This document shows positions 31,642 through 43,015 of a DNA stretch of 64,000 bases, in pieces. The translations under genes were made by a program, and so were the position numbers. Location of the stretch: positions 1-64,000 of the forward strand of contig BLSF01000011.1 of NCBI GenBank assembly GCA_012862575.1, in the 5' to 3' direction. The notes beneath the pieces were generated by a model. The model saw nothing but the letters and a program-made list of their open reading frames with translations, was not told the origin of the DNA and ran no database searches. Origin of the DNA: Parietichytrium sp. I65-24A (taxonomy: Eukaryota > Sar > Bigyra > Thraustochytrida > Thraustochytriidae). The first letter of the stretch is position 1. The number at the start of each line of letters is the position of its first letter.

Positions 31642-34600
31642 CCATCGAACAAGAATGTGGAATTCAGAAAAAAGAATGCGAGACCAATCGCATTTAAACT
31701 TGAGTTTATTCGCTTGTAGAACCAGCAGGAGCAGGTGAGCAAGGCTTTTGGAAGCCAGCATGTCCCGACTTGCGTGGGGAAAAAGTCCCTCGCCTTGAGC
31801 TCGGTCGCAGGTACCTGGTACTGAGTACTAGTCAAATTGATAGGGTATCGGTAAGCTCTTTCAATTAGATTAGGTTTGCCGATGGTGCGCAAAAGGGGAG
31901 AGACGGAGAGAGAGACGCGTGAAACGGCAGTTTCTTCATGTTTCTTCACTGGTACACTGCAGTACTGAGTAACTTGAAGTCAAGCCAGCGTCCAGTGCTT
32001 GTTGACAGCGAGCTCTGCGTTTCGTGAAACCTCCGTATTAGCTTTAAATGTATCAAGCTGCATGCGCACGTTTTGCCAATTCTTCATTATTCTTCTCGCA
32101 AGGTTGGGCAAGGTGTACAGGGCCGGCTGGTATGGTCAGCGGGCCGTGAATGGCGGTTTACTCACAGGACAGGACCGCGGCCTGCGTTTCTGTTTCGTTC
32201 TCCTTCTCTGCGCGCATGAACGAAATACATTTCAAAACAGCGCTCCGTCGTATCGCAGTTTTGACCACTTTGCTACTTCGTCTCCGAGCTTTTTTCCTAA
32301 CTCTGCAACTGCGAACAAGTCATTGGACAGAGGTTGGGCAACGGTCCGCAGCTCTCCTGGTTTCACTGCATTTCGCTGCCATGTCGCAAGTTGCATCACA
32401 CACTCTCTGCAGTGTCGCATTGCCGCATGCGCCATGGCACAAGCGAGCAACTCGAGAACCTTTCCAGTATTTCTGTGAGTCACATGCCCTCCAAGTCCTT
32501 CCCTCTTATCAGTTTGAGTAGCGCAGTGCACTCACAGCTGGTTAGCCCGGTGTACCAGCAAGGACTTAGGGCATGTGCATGTGCTATATATTAATATTCG
32601 ATGTAAATAAATCCCACCAGCTGTAGAAGGGCAAGTCCACGGGCTTGAAAACGAATATAAATTTGCACTCATCACCCTCGCTCACACTCGCAGGTACTGC
32701 ACTTGCTCCAGGCGAAGGAGAATCGAGTCGGAGCATGCAACATGCGGCTTGCCCGTCGTTTCTTGGTCGCTTCAAGTTATTCAGGTATTCCCTCTTCTTT
32801 CGGGCGTGATATTCGTCACTCTTTCAACCTGTCGCTGTTTCTTGTTTCTTGTCTCTTGTAAAGCGGAAAAGAACAGACCGCATTACTGTACACTTGATTC
32901 TTCCAGGGGACTCAACGAGCGCGTTTCGGCCATCAGTCTGACTTGATTCTTTCAAGTTGACAGCTAGCTTGGCGTTCTATGGCGCTGCCGTCGATCTGCA
33001 ATAAATATTTCACAGACAGAGCAGTCTCCCACTGAGAAATCGGCGTTTCGTTTCGTTTCGATTGTTCGATTTATTTGTTTAGTTTCAACAACATTTTCTG
33101 ATCAAAAGCTGTGGTCTAACTTACTTCAAAGTTCTTGTGGTGTTGAACGGAAAACGCGAGTTGTCGGCATGGTACGATTTACCACCAAGCCCAGCATTTC
33201 TGAGACCTGTGGGCGTGCATGTATATGCGCATATGCATGGACAGAGAGGTGCCATGCGAGCAGCCCTCTCTATTATTTTTTTTTCTGAATTCTGATTGCT
33301 TTCCTTTCTCCTTTTTCTTTCCTCCATCAAAATTAGAGTCGCTCGAAACCTGGTAGTTGATAGTCGCACCTAGTTGGCTTCGAAAGAGGGAAGGAGGGAA
33401 GAATGAGAGCCACGAGTGAGTGCAAAGTGGGAGTGGGCCTAGCAAAAGGACAAACCAAAAGAGGGAGCAAATAGAGTCGGGCATAGACTCTGAGTTTTTT
33501 GGTATGGTCGCCTACTCCTCGAACTTCCTCCAACCTCGGAAAGCTTAGACTTGCCGGGTAGGTCTGTGCTTTGCTTGTAGCTCTTGCCCGCATCTTGCTG
33601 CGGAGCAAGTTGCCCGAGAAGGGCAAGCCTCGCAGTTCTCTCAGTTTTAGTTCTTTCGGTTCTCAAAATGCATCCCTTTGGCGCACAATTTTGAAGTGAC
33701 TTACTGCAGGTTTTGTCTTTTGTTTTCTCTGTCAGGTCAATGTGCTGGCTTTGAAATGCTCGTTGCTAAAGGGAAGGAAAGAAAGGAAGAAAGAAATGTC
33801 GGCCAAAGCTGTGCCAACCTTCAAATGCACTCACATCTCCGTCCATTTCCGCTAAAGTAGCAATTAATAGGACCTGTCTGAGTCTCTCCTACGTGCACAC
33901 CCTCTCTTAGTGGATATCATAGTGCAGCTGATAGGAGAGGATGCAGTCCATAAAGCGGCTCCGAGAGTATGCCATAGGCTTCTAAACTGGCTCACTTTAC
34001 TCCACCTTTACTGGATTCTGCAAACTTTGTCAGTGTTGGCAGAATGAGTAAATCATGTCCATCGCCTCTCAAAACTAGCACTGGAAGAAGAAGGAGTTGC
34101 AGAGAGGAAGGACGGGCAGAAATGGCAGAAAGATAAGTTTCGAGATAGAAAGTGTTTTTGACTTTTTGGTTTCTTTTCTGCTACGTTGCGCTGCGAGACG
34201 AGCTTTGCTGAGGAGTGAGAAAGCGCACGATGTCTCACAAGCTCTGATTACTTTCCGCAGTCTGAACGTCTCCTGAATATCTGAATCTGAATTCTGAACT
34301 TGGACAAGCCTAGCTTTCGCTTTCAAATCCTACGCTTGCGAAAATTTGCGAATGGCATGGAAATTCACAATTGACAATTCCCTGTCGAGTTTCAATGGAA
34401 ATCAATCCATCAATCAACGCTGTCAGAGTCCACGGGAAACGCGGGAATCGAATTTTCTTATGCAAAGACAAAGTCAGTACCTTTGCGAAATTGACAGCGA
34501 ACGTTCTGATTGATGACAAGCATCGAAGCCAGGTCTTCATAGATCTTCCTTCTGGCTGACCATGACTGACCAAGACTAACCACGAACCAGCCGACGAAAT

Positions 34601-34730
34601 ATCTCGGTGGCGGCTTGCGAGACCGGCAGCGGTGGTATCCCACTGGGCGAGTCTGTTCGCTGCTGAAGGCTTTTTCTTTCGAAGATCCTTCCTTCTCCTT
34701 CAGTTTCACCTTCACCTTCACCTTCTCCCA

Positions 34731-34757
34731 GAATTCAGATATTCAGATATTCAGAAT
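34731..34757. repeat. ATTCAGAT tandem cluster
   Basis: Three ATTCAGAT/ATTCAGAA units. Related clusters are at 34272-34300 (opposite orientation) and 35103-35134. Confidence 0.8.
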
Positions 34758-36481
34758 GACCTACATTGGCTACAGTGGCTACAGTGTACTTTTTTATAAT
34801 TGTCGCTGTTTTCCAAGTTTTCCCGCTCGGAAAGCTCGAGTGGATCATGATCATCATGATCATCATCAACTTGACCAACCGATAGAAGGAATGACTGGTT
34901 CTCGAGTACATGGGCAGGTGCAGTTGAAAAAAAGACTCTCTCTGTCTCTCTCTCTCTCTCTCTCTGCGTGTGTACTTTTTGGCCAAGTCAAGGACTCGAT
35001 TTTTGTGAACGGCAGTTGAATGAAAAGAAACGCAAAGAGGAATTCCCTCAGCTTCTTGTTGGTTGATGATGTTGAGCATGAAAAGTACAAGTAAAAAGAA
35101 AAGAATTCAGAACAGAAGAATTCAGAATTCAGACGATTGACACCGTACCTCTGTATGAGAAAACTTGGACAAGGCCACAGTAAACTGGCAAAAGGAGTGA
35201 GGAAGGTTTGTTTGGAAACGGTGGAAAGCGGCTTTTTCCTCTCCTCTCTCCCCTCTCCACCCTCCAAAATTCTATCTTGAAATCAGGCAACCTCAAATTA
35301 ATTATTTCAAAATTCAAATTTTCAAACGAAACACGCTAACTACCCGTAGTATTCGACACTTCTGTCCCTGATCATCACAGTGAGTCAGCAACCGCTGTCT
35401 CCTACCAATACTGACCAGCAGCAGCTATCGCCAAGTTCGGAGCTCCACCCTGGTGTGCATTCAGTAGCGCAAAGTGTGCACCCAATTTTCCGGGGGCGGA
35501 AGCATAAGCGCTCCCTGGCAGCGGCTACTGGCTCTGCCCCTGCGTTCAAAAAGTGACCACGAGCCACGTTCACGGTTTTTCAATCGCTGGAAGCGAGTAG
35601 GCAGCGATAGATTAGCGGTTACTGTGGGAGGCGCCTAGCATCCAGTTGATGCGACTGATTTCGCATCAACGCGAATGTCCCAACTTTTGGCAACCAGATG
35701 TTCAGAGTTCAGGTTTCGGTTACAAGAATAGAGAGCCTACCTCGGGCAACTAAGGGCCTGTTCCAAGCCGCCGAATCTTGTACGTATGGTTGGCATACGC
35801 AGGCGCACAAAAGGAAGCAAGCATAACTTAATATAAAAAGATAAAGAAAGAAAGAACTGCTTGCTCATCGTTTTCATTCATTGTACAATTGATTGAACAA
35901 TTGATTTGATTGAGCAAATGAAAATAGAAAGAAGAAAAAAGAAAAAGGACCTTGGAGAGAAAGTTTTCCTTGCGTGTCGAGAAAGCGCAAAAGACGGAAA
36001 CGGGAGTCGAAGGAGGAAGGGAGGGGGAGGGGGGGGATGTTGAACAAAATTTTTTACAAAAGAGGAACACGGTGCGGCGCGGCGGAAGCGTGCATGGTAA
36101 AAAATATTCTTGGATAGAAACCTGGTGTGATTGAATTGTATCCAGTTCCTGGATGTTATTCACTAGCTTAACAGGCGCAATACATCTACGTAGGGCGACA
36201 AACGACAATTCCCTGCTGGGAAAATGGGCGAAATTTCGGTGACGAGTTGTCAAAACAACCTTCTTTACATTACAGTACAAGTTAACTGCTTCGCTTGCTT
36301 CGCCTCCCCACAGCTTGATCTCTTTTCTCTCTTCTTTCTGGGCAAAGCTTTGATTGTTACGAGAAATTCGATTCGTTTTCTTGTGCGTGAACAGCGAGAA
36401 CAGCGAGGCGGAGACCGGAAGCGGAGGCTTGCCGAGAATGAGCGCAAGAGTAGGTCAATTTCCGTCAAAGCCTGCACTCAT

Positions 36482-37717
36482 TCACCCCACGTTGTTCAAA
36501 GCATTGCAAAATACGTTTATGCAATCTTGCACTTTTAGCAAAAGCCGTTGAACGAACTCTAGCTGAAATTGTGTAGGCTTTTTGGGTGTGCCTCCGGTAC
36601 CGAGTTCCACTCGCTCCACCTCCGCGAGTCCAGTGGCGAGTTTGCCTCTCAATTCAGCACATTGCTCCCGCACAGCCTGGAAGCCTACTCTCTCCAAGAG
36701 ACTTTCCGAAGACAATACAAGAGCGATGATGTTTTTGTTTAGAGGTCCGGGAGGAAGTTGACGAAACTCGCTTTCGTACACCACAGTGCCAATGATGAGG
36801 GGGTCATCGTCATTCCCTGTGCAACTAACACTGCAAGCCCCGGCGCCTCTTAGATCATGCATCAGCTTTGGCACATCGTCACTGCGAACAGGGCCGAAAG
36901 GGAGTTGAGTGTCTGGCCAGCCACAAAGGATTTGAAAGAACAATTCCAAGCTCTGGCTTCGTGAGGTAATGTCACACTCCCCATCTCCCTCCTTGCAGCA
37001 GAATCCTGGTTTGTACGGTCCGTCGAAATGCTGCTCCCATAATTTACAATTTCCGAGATACGTCTGAAACCGCGTAAACACAACGTCAGCCTATTGCGCC
37101 AAGTTTGGGCACAAAACATGGGTAATCAAACGCGTCAGCCTTCCTCGAATAAAAAATTGTACAGAGTACTGTCAGCGAGCAACAAGCCCGCCACTCGCAC
37201 TTGAGACCGAGCGGCAACTTACAATTTCAGTGAGAAGCTGGTAAACTAGCACTTGCGGGTCGTCATGTCCTAGCGCGTGCTCCAGACGCAATTCCAAGCC
37301 ATCTTTGGCCACTTGTCTCTGCGACCGGCGCGTTGCTACAGCGCTCAGTTGTGCAAGAATATCATCTTCGGATTCCTCGGATCCAGACGAGCTAGTTCTC
37401 TGTTCGCTGCCATTCCCAGAGCTGGCAGAACCCGGCTCGCCCCGGTCCAACGCATGAGCATTTTCGGGATCCCAATCAACATGTTGACTTGAACCATCTC
37501 CTTCTCCGCTGAATCCCTCGTCATCAGTCTCGCGGTCTTCCACAACGCAAGCATTTCCATCGTCCCAAGCAACGCATCGACTTGAAGGAGAAGACACCCC
37601 TCCGCCAGAACCCTCGCCTTTGGTCCCACAATCTCCCCACGCGGCGGCACTTTCGCAAACCACGTCAACCTCGTTCAGCTTTTGAGATATTTCTTCCACA
37701 CTTTGCTGCTGGTCCAT
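36482..37717 (-). CDS. Acidic N-terminal / cysteine-containing C-terminal protein, two exons (hypothetical)
   Basis: Exon 1 is 37717-37223 and exon 2 is 37063-36482 (minus strand), with a 159-bp phase-0 intron (GTAAGT...TTTCAG). The product is about 358 residues from the first ATG (MDQQQSVEEI); upstream codons open only from a GTG. The N-terminal 120 residues are acidic and Gly/Ser-rich and contain an internal repeat: WDDGNACVVEDRE and WDPENAHALDRGE, with a weaker AAAWGDCGTKGEG copy before them. Helical segments follow (EDDILAQLSAVATRRSQR; LELRLEHALGHDDPQVLVYQ). Exon 2 is a compact globular part with GNCKLWEQHFDGPYKPGFCC and FGPVRSDDVPKLMHDLRGAG. I do not recognise the family. The reading is supported by phase agreement and coherent composition on both sides of the intron. 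Confidence 0.65.
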
Positions 37718-38314
37718 GCTCGTTTGTTTTCTGCTTCGCTCTCTTGACGCCGCCACGACAATAATGACTGATCACGACAAAGCATAAGAGTAAGAGGATG
37801 CGCACGAGGTTCCCATCACCTAGCCGAGCCCGAACTTGGCGTTTCGTGAGTCGTTTCCTGCGCAAGCTCCGTTCCAACGACTGACTGCAAGTACGATCTC
37901 TTGTTGTAACCGTCAACAAGCACACGCCAAGCTGGGAATTCAGTTGCTAGCTAGAAGCGTCAGCAAAAACCTTACAATTCAAAGTGTCCTCGCCGCGCAC
38001 TCTCACGTACGAGAGTGTACACGCACGCACTCCACTGCACATACGAGTCCCAGTCCTAGTGTCCTCGTGCACAGCACTCCAAGCGAACGAAAAGGAACCA
38101 TATCTTGTTCACTGGTTCCCCTGGCCCACGGACTAAGCGTCCCTACCCCTTCCTACGCGTCCCTATATATCTCTAGGCGTCTCTAGGTGTCCGTGAAACC
38201 GATACCGCCTTGCTAGGATAATCCGTACAACCGCGTCGTCGCCCCAATTTGAACGAGGCCAATGCACACAGGTCCTGCGATGCACGCGGAAGGAGGGCCG
38301 GTGACGCGAGGCGG

Positions 38315-38393
38315 AGAACCAGCGAACCAGCGAGCCCGAGAACCAGAGAACCAGAGAACCAGAGAACCAGAGAACCAGAGAACCAGAGAACCG
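38315..38393. repeat. 10-bp tandem repeat (GAACCAGAGA)n
   Basis: About six perfect units at the right end, with degenerate units on the left. It lies about 275 bp upstream of the PHD gene start. Confidence 0.9.
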
Positions 38394-38547
38394 GCTAGCG
38401 CTGCGCGAGTCGCTCGTCTGTCCGCCGGGTTCTCGCGTTTCGCACGGTGCGCGTTTGTATCTACGAGCAAGTTGGACAGGCAAGGAGTGTAAAGAGTAAC
38501 GAGTAACCAGGAAAGAGTAACCAGGAAAGAGGCAGAGCGAGCGAGCG

Positions 38548-38651
38548 AGAAAGGGAGGGAAAGAAGGAAGGAAGGAAGGAAGGAAGGAAGAAAGTAAGGA
38601 AAAGAAAGAAAGAAAGGAAGAAAGAAAGAAAGGAAGGAAGAAAGTGAGGGA
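38548..38651. repeat. (GGAA)n / (GAAA)n purine tract
   Basis: About 100 bp of almost pure purine on the plus strand, ending some 15 bp before the ATG at 38668, so probably in the 5' UTR. Confidence 0.9.
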
Positions 38652-38667
38652 GAAAGGAGCAGCAAGA

Positions 38668-40104
38668 ATGAACCTGAGGAGGAAAACCACCAAAGTGGAC
38701 TGGGCTTCGGTGCTCAACGGCGCGCAAGAGCTTCCTGCTGCGCGGAGGAGTCCTCGGAAGCGCAAGCAGGAAAGCTCCAAGTCGGCGGCAAGTCCCTCGA
38801 AGAGGACCAGGAGTTCTAGGCGGCAAAAGCCAAATCAGGGCAAGAGCAAGGGGCGTGGGAGTCAAAATGGCAATGCTAGAGCAAAGAGGACGGCGGCGGG
38901 AGGCAGAAAAGAAGAAGAAGAAGAAGAAGAAGAGGGCAAGGGGTTCTTCGCCGCGGCCGCGCGCATGTCGCCGTTGTTTCAAAAGTACTTTGGCAGGGTT
39001 CGCTCGCAGCTGCAAAAAATTAGGTTCAACCAGACCATGCTGGACACGTACGAGCGGGAGGGTTGGAAGAGCGCAAATCTGGAGAAGATGCGCCCTGAAA
39101 AGGAGCTGGAGCGCTGCAGCAAGGTGATTTTGGACAGTAAAAAGAGACTCAGACTTGTCTTGCAAGAACTCGTCGAGGGCGAAGATGCACAAGCGGAAAC
39201 CAAGGTGGTGCTAGATGAAGACGGAAGAGTGGACGTTGAGAACATCAAATGCTCAGTTTGCAAAGGCAACGAGTCGACGGACGACAATGACATCATATTG
39301 TGCGACCTGGAAGGTTGCAATCGGGCATTTCATCAGGCTTGCTGCGACCCGCCCATCAGCCAGGAGGAGGCCCAAGCAGACCACGATTGGTTTTGTCGGC
39401 GATGCATGACCATGATGGAATGTTTGAACGAGATCAATGATCACTTGGAGACCGATTTTGACTCTTGGGAGGAAGTCTTTCCGCAAGAAGAATTAGACGC
39501 GCAAATGCGCAAAGTAGAAAGCGCTGCAACAGTTTTGCGGTCGCGCCGGGGGCGAACAATAAAGAAGCCCACCAACGTCGCTTCGCGCGCGGCTTGGGAC
39601 ACGCACTCTTTCGCATCAGATACAGACGACGAAAACTTCGACAAAGAGGGCAGCCAGAGTGGCGAAGGAAACGCTGGAGGCGAAGACGGAGAGGAGGATA
39701 GTGGCAGTAGTAGCAGCGGCAGTGATGACGACGACGATGATGATGATAATGATGATGATAATGATGACGGCGACGGCAGCGGTCAAGCAGAAGATGAAGA
39801 AGAATTGCTTGCAGAGTCTTCATCGGGCTTGATTTTAAACTTCAAGCGCCATCGCAAAACGGTGGACTACAAAGCGCTCGCAGAGCAAATGTTCAAGGAG
39901 GAGCAAGAGAAAGAAAAAGATCAAAAGCAAAAGCAAAAGCAGACGACGAAGAACACCAAAGGCGCACGGAAAAATCGCAAAAATGCTAGCTCGTCTACGG
40001 CCAGTAGCGAAGAAGGAAAAGGCGATGAAGAAGACGATGACGACTATGTGGAAGGGAAGAATAGCCGTCTTCTTACAGACGTATCCACTCGGGATCTGTT
40101 GTAA
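38668..40104 (+). CDS. PHD-finger protein of PRHA/HAT3.1 type, without homeodomain
   Basis: The frame encodes 478 residues from the first ATG (MNLRRKTTKV); the frame opens upstream only at a GTG. A basic N-terminus (PRKRKQESSK, SPSKRTRSSRRQ) suits nuclear DNA or chromatin binding. A helical segment (about residues 120-175) leads into DEDGRVDVENIKCSVCKG, and the PHD finger lies at about 194-247: Cys4-His-Cys3 with DDNDIILCDLEGCNRAFHQA and WFCRRC. DFDSWEEVFPQEE and RKTVDYKALAEQMFKEE after it match the order in plant PRHA/HAT3.1 proteins. There a homeodomain follows; here acidic runs (poly-Asp, 39727-39780) and a Lys/Gln tail take its place. PHD fingers usually read histone H3 tails. It is convergent with Rab1. 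Confidence 0.8.
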   Translation: MNLRRKTTKVDWASVLNGAQELPAARRSPRKRKQESSKSAASPSKRTRSSRRQKPNQGKSKGRGSQNGNARAKRTAAGGRKEEEEEEEEGKGFFAAAARMSPLFQKYFGRVRSQLQKIRFNQTMLDTYEREGWKSANLEKMRPEKELERCSKVILDSKKRLRLVLQELVEGEDAQAETKVVLDEDGRVDVENIKCSVCKGNESTDDNDIILCDLEGCNRAFHQACCDPPISQEEAQADHDWFCRRCMTMMECLNEINDHLETDFDSWEEVFPQEELDAQMRKVESAATVLRSRRGRTIKKPTNVASRAAWDTHSFASDTDDENFDKEGSQSGEGNAGGEDGEEDSGSSSSGSDDDDDDDDNDDDNDDGDGSGQAEDEEELLAESSSGLILNFKRHRKTVDYKALAEQMFKEEQEKEKDQKQKQKQTTKNTKGARKNRKNASSSTASSEEGKGDEEDDDDYVEGKNSRLLTDVSTRDLL

Positions 40105-40444
40105 CGAACCCAACCCCAAATAGACTGCGCGATAACTTTTGATCATTTCAGGTTTCTCGCGTACACTCTGATAGAACGAGATTCGCCCAGCATTTCTCTC
40201 CCTTTCCATTTTATTTTATTTTTAGACCTTGAAAAAAGGGCTCTCCACTTTACTCGACACCAAGTACAAAAAAAACATCATTGACCTTTTTGTATTTCTC
40301 TTTTTTGCCTTCAATTTAATTTTTTAAACTCTGCTCTGAATTTCTTCGCTACGTGAGCATCCCTTCGATCTGTACATGTACACAAGTTCGTTTCGAATAC
40401 GAACCAAGGAAAAGGGAGAATGAGAAGAAAAAACACGAATCGAC
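40105..40444. other. 3' intergenic region between convergent genes
   Basis: AT-rich, 340 bp between stops. TTTTATTTTATTTTT near 40207-40222 offers AATAAA on the minus strand for the Rab1 transcript. Confidence 0.4.
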
Positions 40445-41068
40445 TTATTTGCAGCAACCGCCCTTGTTGCTATCTCCAGTCTCTCCAATGGTCAAATTAC
40501 GATGCTCTGACGCTCCACCGGCCCCAGCTCCAGCTTCGTCCCGCGCCTTAATCAGCTCAGAGGCCATGGCCAAGAACGCAGCCTCCACATTTGAGGCCGT
40601 CTTGGCACTGGTCTCGAGAAAAGGCATATCCAAACTGGCAGCGTACTCCTCGCCCTGCTGAGTGGTAATCTTCTTGTCGCTTCGGTCGGACTTGTTTCCG
40701 ATCAAAAGCTTGACGGTTCCTTCATTAGAATATCGATTCACTTCTTGGAGCCAATCCTGCACGTGGTCGAACGACTCTTGGTTCGTCACATCATACACCA
40801 TGATGATCCCATCGGCCCCACGGTAATAAGCACTTGTAATCGTTCGGAATCGCTCCTGGCCGGCGGTGTCCCAAATCTGCAGCTTGACGTATTTGTCCCC
40901 GACTTTGACGGTCCTGAAGCGAAAGTCCACGCCAATTGTGCTAATGTATGATTCTGTGAAGGAGTCGTCCGCGAACCTTAACAGCAAGCACGACTTTCCA
41001 ACGCCCGAGTCCCCGATCAGCACCAGCTTGAAAAGGTAGTCATAGTCGCGCTTGATAGCCCCCGACAT
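40445..41068 (-). CDS. Rab1/YPT1-type small GTPase
   Basis: The frame encodes 207 residues. The G motifs are complete: GDSGVGKS (19-26), switch I with [29 protein letters not shown] (from 66), NKSD (125-128) and ETSAK. The N-terminus [20 protein letters not shown] and the effector region [11 protein letters not shown] point to Rab1, which acts in ER-to-Golgi transport. The C-terminus GGCCK carries the two cysteines for geranylgeranylation. The length is typical. The 5' flank holds CCAA and ATCTATCA repeats. Confidence 0.95.
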   Translation of the reverse strand: MSGAIKRDYDYLFKLVLIGDSGVGKSCLLLRFADDSFTESYISTIGVDFRFRTVKVGDKYVKLQIWDTAGQERFRTITSAYYRGADGIIMVYDVTNQESFDHVQDWLQEVNRYSNEGTVKLLIGNKSDRSDKKITTQQGEEYAASLDMPFLETSAKTASNVEAAFLAMASELIKARDEAGAGAGGASEHRNLTIGETGDSNKGGCCK

Positions 41069-41982
41069 TTTCCTCAGTCACCAGCGACCCAACCAACCAA
41101 CCAACACACCAACGCACCAACCAACAAACCGACTGATCCGCCACTGCCAAACAAAAACTATCAAGCTATCCAGCTATCAATCTATCAATCTATCAAGCCA
41201 GCGATATCCTACAAGCCGCGTCGCAAGGCAGGCCACACAAGCGGACAGACGTCTCCGTTCGAATATCGTCTCGTGATAGTCTCTCCCTCTCCTCCGCGCC
41301 CTCGCGTGCTCCCGGTGACGATCCTTTCTTTCTTTTCCACGCAATTTCCCCGCCTTTTTCCACCTTTTTTTCCCTTTCCTTTCTCTCGCTTTTCTTTCTC
41401 ATTTCTCATTTCTCGCTTCCATCTTCCTTCACCTCGTCTTCACTAGCACCCACCCATGCACCGCTAGCACCCTGCCTCTTACTCGGCCATAGTTCCGGCT
41501 ATGCGCTTCTGCTGAATCGCCGCTAAGCGCAGGCGCTAGTGGTAGGGTAGAGAGATCTATGGGTCGCCTAGGAGCTCACGGTTGGTGAACAACGAACTGC
41601 TCGTCGAAGGAGTACGGACGGTTTATGATTTCATAATGTATAAACTTTAAGACCGGGTTAGGGATCGTTCGCGAGGACTGGAAGATATAGACCCCTATAC
41701 GTTCCCTAATGATTGCCGTAGTTGGCCAATGCGAAAGTTCTGTGTCAAGGAGGTCAACCAGGTACTACGGCATCGCTACAAGATCTTTTAGCACCCCCTA
41801 CTGAATAACTCGCCGTTTCAGCACCTAAGGGCATCTAGGCGATTGCTGAGCCTCGAGGGAGTAATGCTGATCACTTGTCGGTAATTCACACCGAAGAACA
41901 AACCTTTGTTCACCTAAAATCTTACCGTCATTTTTTAAGCCTTCTGCTAGCCCACCACTGTCACCCCATAGCCTGCTTACCG
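41069..41982. other. 5' flank of Rab1 with simple repeats
   Basis: (CCAA)n-like units lie at about 41090-41130, (ATCA/ATCT)n at 41159-41197, and a pyrimidine-rich tract at 41280-41440. From about 41450 there is non-repetitive DNA with no gene. Confidence 0.6.
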
Positions 41983-42467
41983 GCACCTCATGCATTCCGG
42001 AACTCTGACGTCATCATCATAGACGCAAATAGTCCCGTCGTAAAGACACGACGACGTCACTTGCGCTTCACCACTGCATGCCTCCCACCCAGGCGAATTC
42101 AAACAGTCGCCTGACCCTACCCGCCCACCCACCTCAAACCCTAGCGATCAATCATTCTTCCTCGTACAATCACCCCAATAGCACCCCATAACCCTCCATT
42201 ACCGCTCAGCTAAACCTCCGCCTAGCCGAGCGGTAGGAGCGCCAACAGCCGCATCTCTCTCTCTCACTCACTCACTGTGACGACATCTGTGAGGGACTCG
42301 GAGCAGAAGGAAAGAAGGAAAGAAGGAGCGGGTACTGAGGGAGACTTGTGGGGGACGACTTACTGTAAGTGTGGGGACGGGGACAGTGCGAGGGGTGCGC
42401 ACAGGGCGTGTGGAGTGCAGTGGCGGCGCCGGATCCAGGAGTTGGGGGCTACTGGTTTGCGTTGGCT

Positions 42468-42485
42468 CACGGTTGGCCAACCGTG
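42468..42485. promoter_or_regulatory. Perfect 18-bp palindrome
   Basis: CACGGTTGGCCAACCGTG is exactly self-complementary. It lies about 250 bp before the exon-1 ATG of copy 1 and is repeated at 43498-43515 before the intact gene. It could be a factor-binding site or a hairpin in the 5' leader; the role is inference. Confidence 0.4.
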
Positions 42486-42737
42486 GATGAGTGCAATACT
42501 CAATACTGGGAGAGGTTTGAGTGTGCGATTGTTTTGGTCGAGTGGGAATGTTGAGACGAGAGTTCTGACGGATTTGAATTGTGTGTCCGGCGATGGTTCA
42601 TTATTTGTTTGTTGTTAAATAAAAATTAGGTCGGAAAACCGGCCGAGAGTTCCGAAGAATAGAAGGGAATCTGTTGATAGCGGAAGTGAGACAACGAGTC
42701 TGTGCGGTCGTGGGAGCTGCTCAAGGGAAAGGGGAAA

Positions 42738-42949
42738 ATGGCAAATCTTTCTTCGTACGCAAAACATCATCTCATGAGCCAGCTGCAGGAGCTCAAGAAG
42801 GCTCCTCCAGATAACGTTTCCGTTGGCCTTCATGAGGACCAGCTCAACGTGTGGGAGTGCATGTTTATGGGTCCAAATGGTAGTCTGTACGAGGGAGGTT
42901 TCTTCAAAGCCCTCCTCGAGTTTCCAGCCGACTTCCCAAACAACCCACC
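42738..42949 (+). pseudogene. Orphan first exon of the UBE2G-type E2 gene
   Basis: It codes for the same 70 residues as exon 1 of the complete gene (MANLSSYAKHHLMSQLQELK to the FPNNP end) and keeps the GTAAGT donor, but no second exon follows before the junction at 43014. On its own it lacks the active-site cysteine. It is either a real partial tandem duplication or a haplotype artefact of assembly. Confidence 0.7.
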
Positions 42950-43013
42950 GTAAGTTCCGTCACTTGATCTCTCCTTTTTTGCTGCTTTGTTTGTTGTGAG
43001 GAATTGTTGTTTG

Positions 43014-43014
43014 N
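43014..43014. other. Ambiguous base (N) at the repeat junction
   Basis: A single N lies between the end of copy 1 (43007) and the start of copy 2 (43016). It is the only ambiguous base I noticed. It probably marks an assembly join. Confidence 0.9.
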
Positions 43015-43015
43015 A

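Larger units (their letters stand above)
29662..36481. other. 6.8 kb gene-poor region
   Basis: This is the longest stretch without a recognisable gene. It holds microsatellites, pyrimidine and purine tracts and several clusters of an ATTCAGA-type motif (31616-31641, 34272-34300, 34731-34757, 35103-35134). A GAGAATTGC tandem lies near 31519-31555. The longest open frame, minus strand 31365-31949, runs through these repeats and has no domain. A 24-bp sequence at 35300-35323 recurs exactly at 53540-53563. Confidence 0.6.
37718..38667. other. Divergent promoter region
   Basis: This is the shared 5' flank of the acidic protein gene and the PHD gene. It includes a 10-bp tandem repeat GAACCAGAGA (about 38315-38393) and a long purine tract of GGAA/GAAA units (about 38548-38651) ending at the PHD start. 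Confidence 0.6.
41983..43007. repeat. Direct repeat copy 1 (promoter plus E2 exon 1)
   Basis: About 1025 bp nearly identical to 43016-44036. It covers non-coding DNA, a predicted 5' leader and the first exon of the E2 gene with the start of its intron. Differences are scattered substitutions (about 1%) and a few indels in short repeats. Confidence 0.95.

Noticed and set aside
31365-31949. 194-codon minus-strand open frame
   Set aside because: Runs through GAATTC and GAGAATTGC repeats; composition is that of the repeats and no motif is seen.
36482-37081. Exon 2 of the acidic protein as a separate gene with its own start
   Set aside because: A phase-matched donor at 37222 and a TTTCAG acceptor at 37064-37069 join it to the upstream frame; its own in-frame start lies in the intron.
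42222-42245. TAGCCGAGCGGTAGGAGC, like a tRNA-Leu/Ser A box (repeated near 43254)
   Set aside because: No B box or cloverleaf follows; downstream is CT/CACT microsatellite and the E2 leader.
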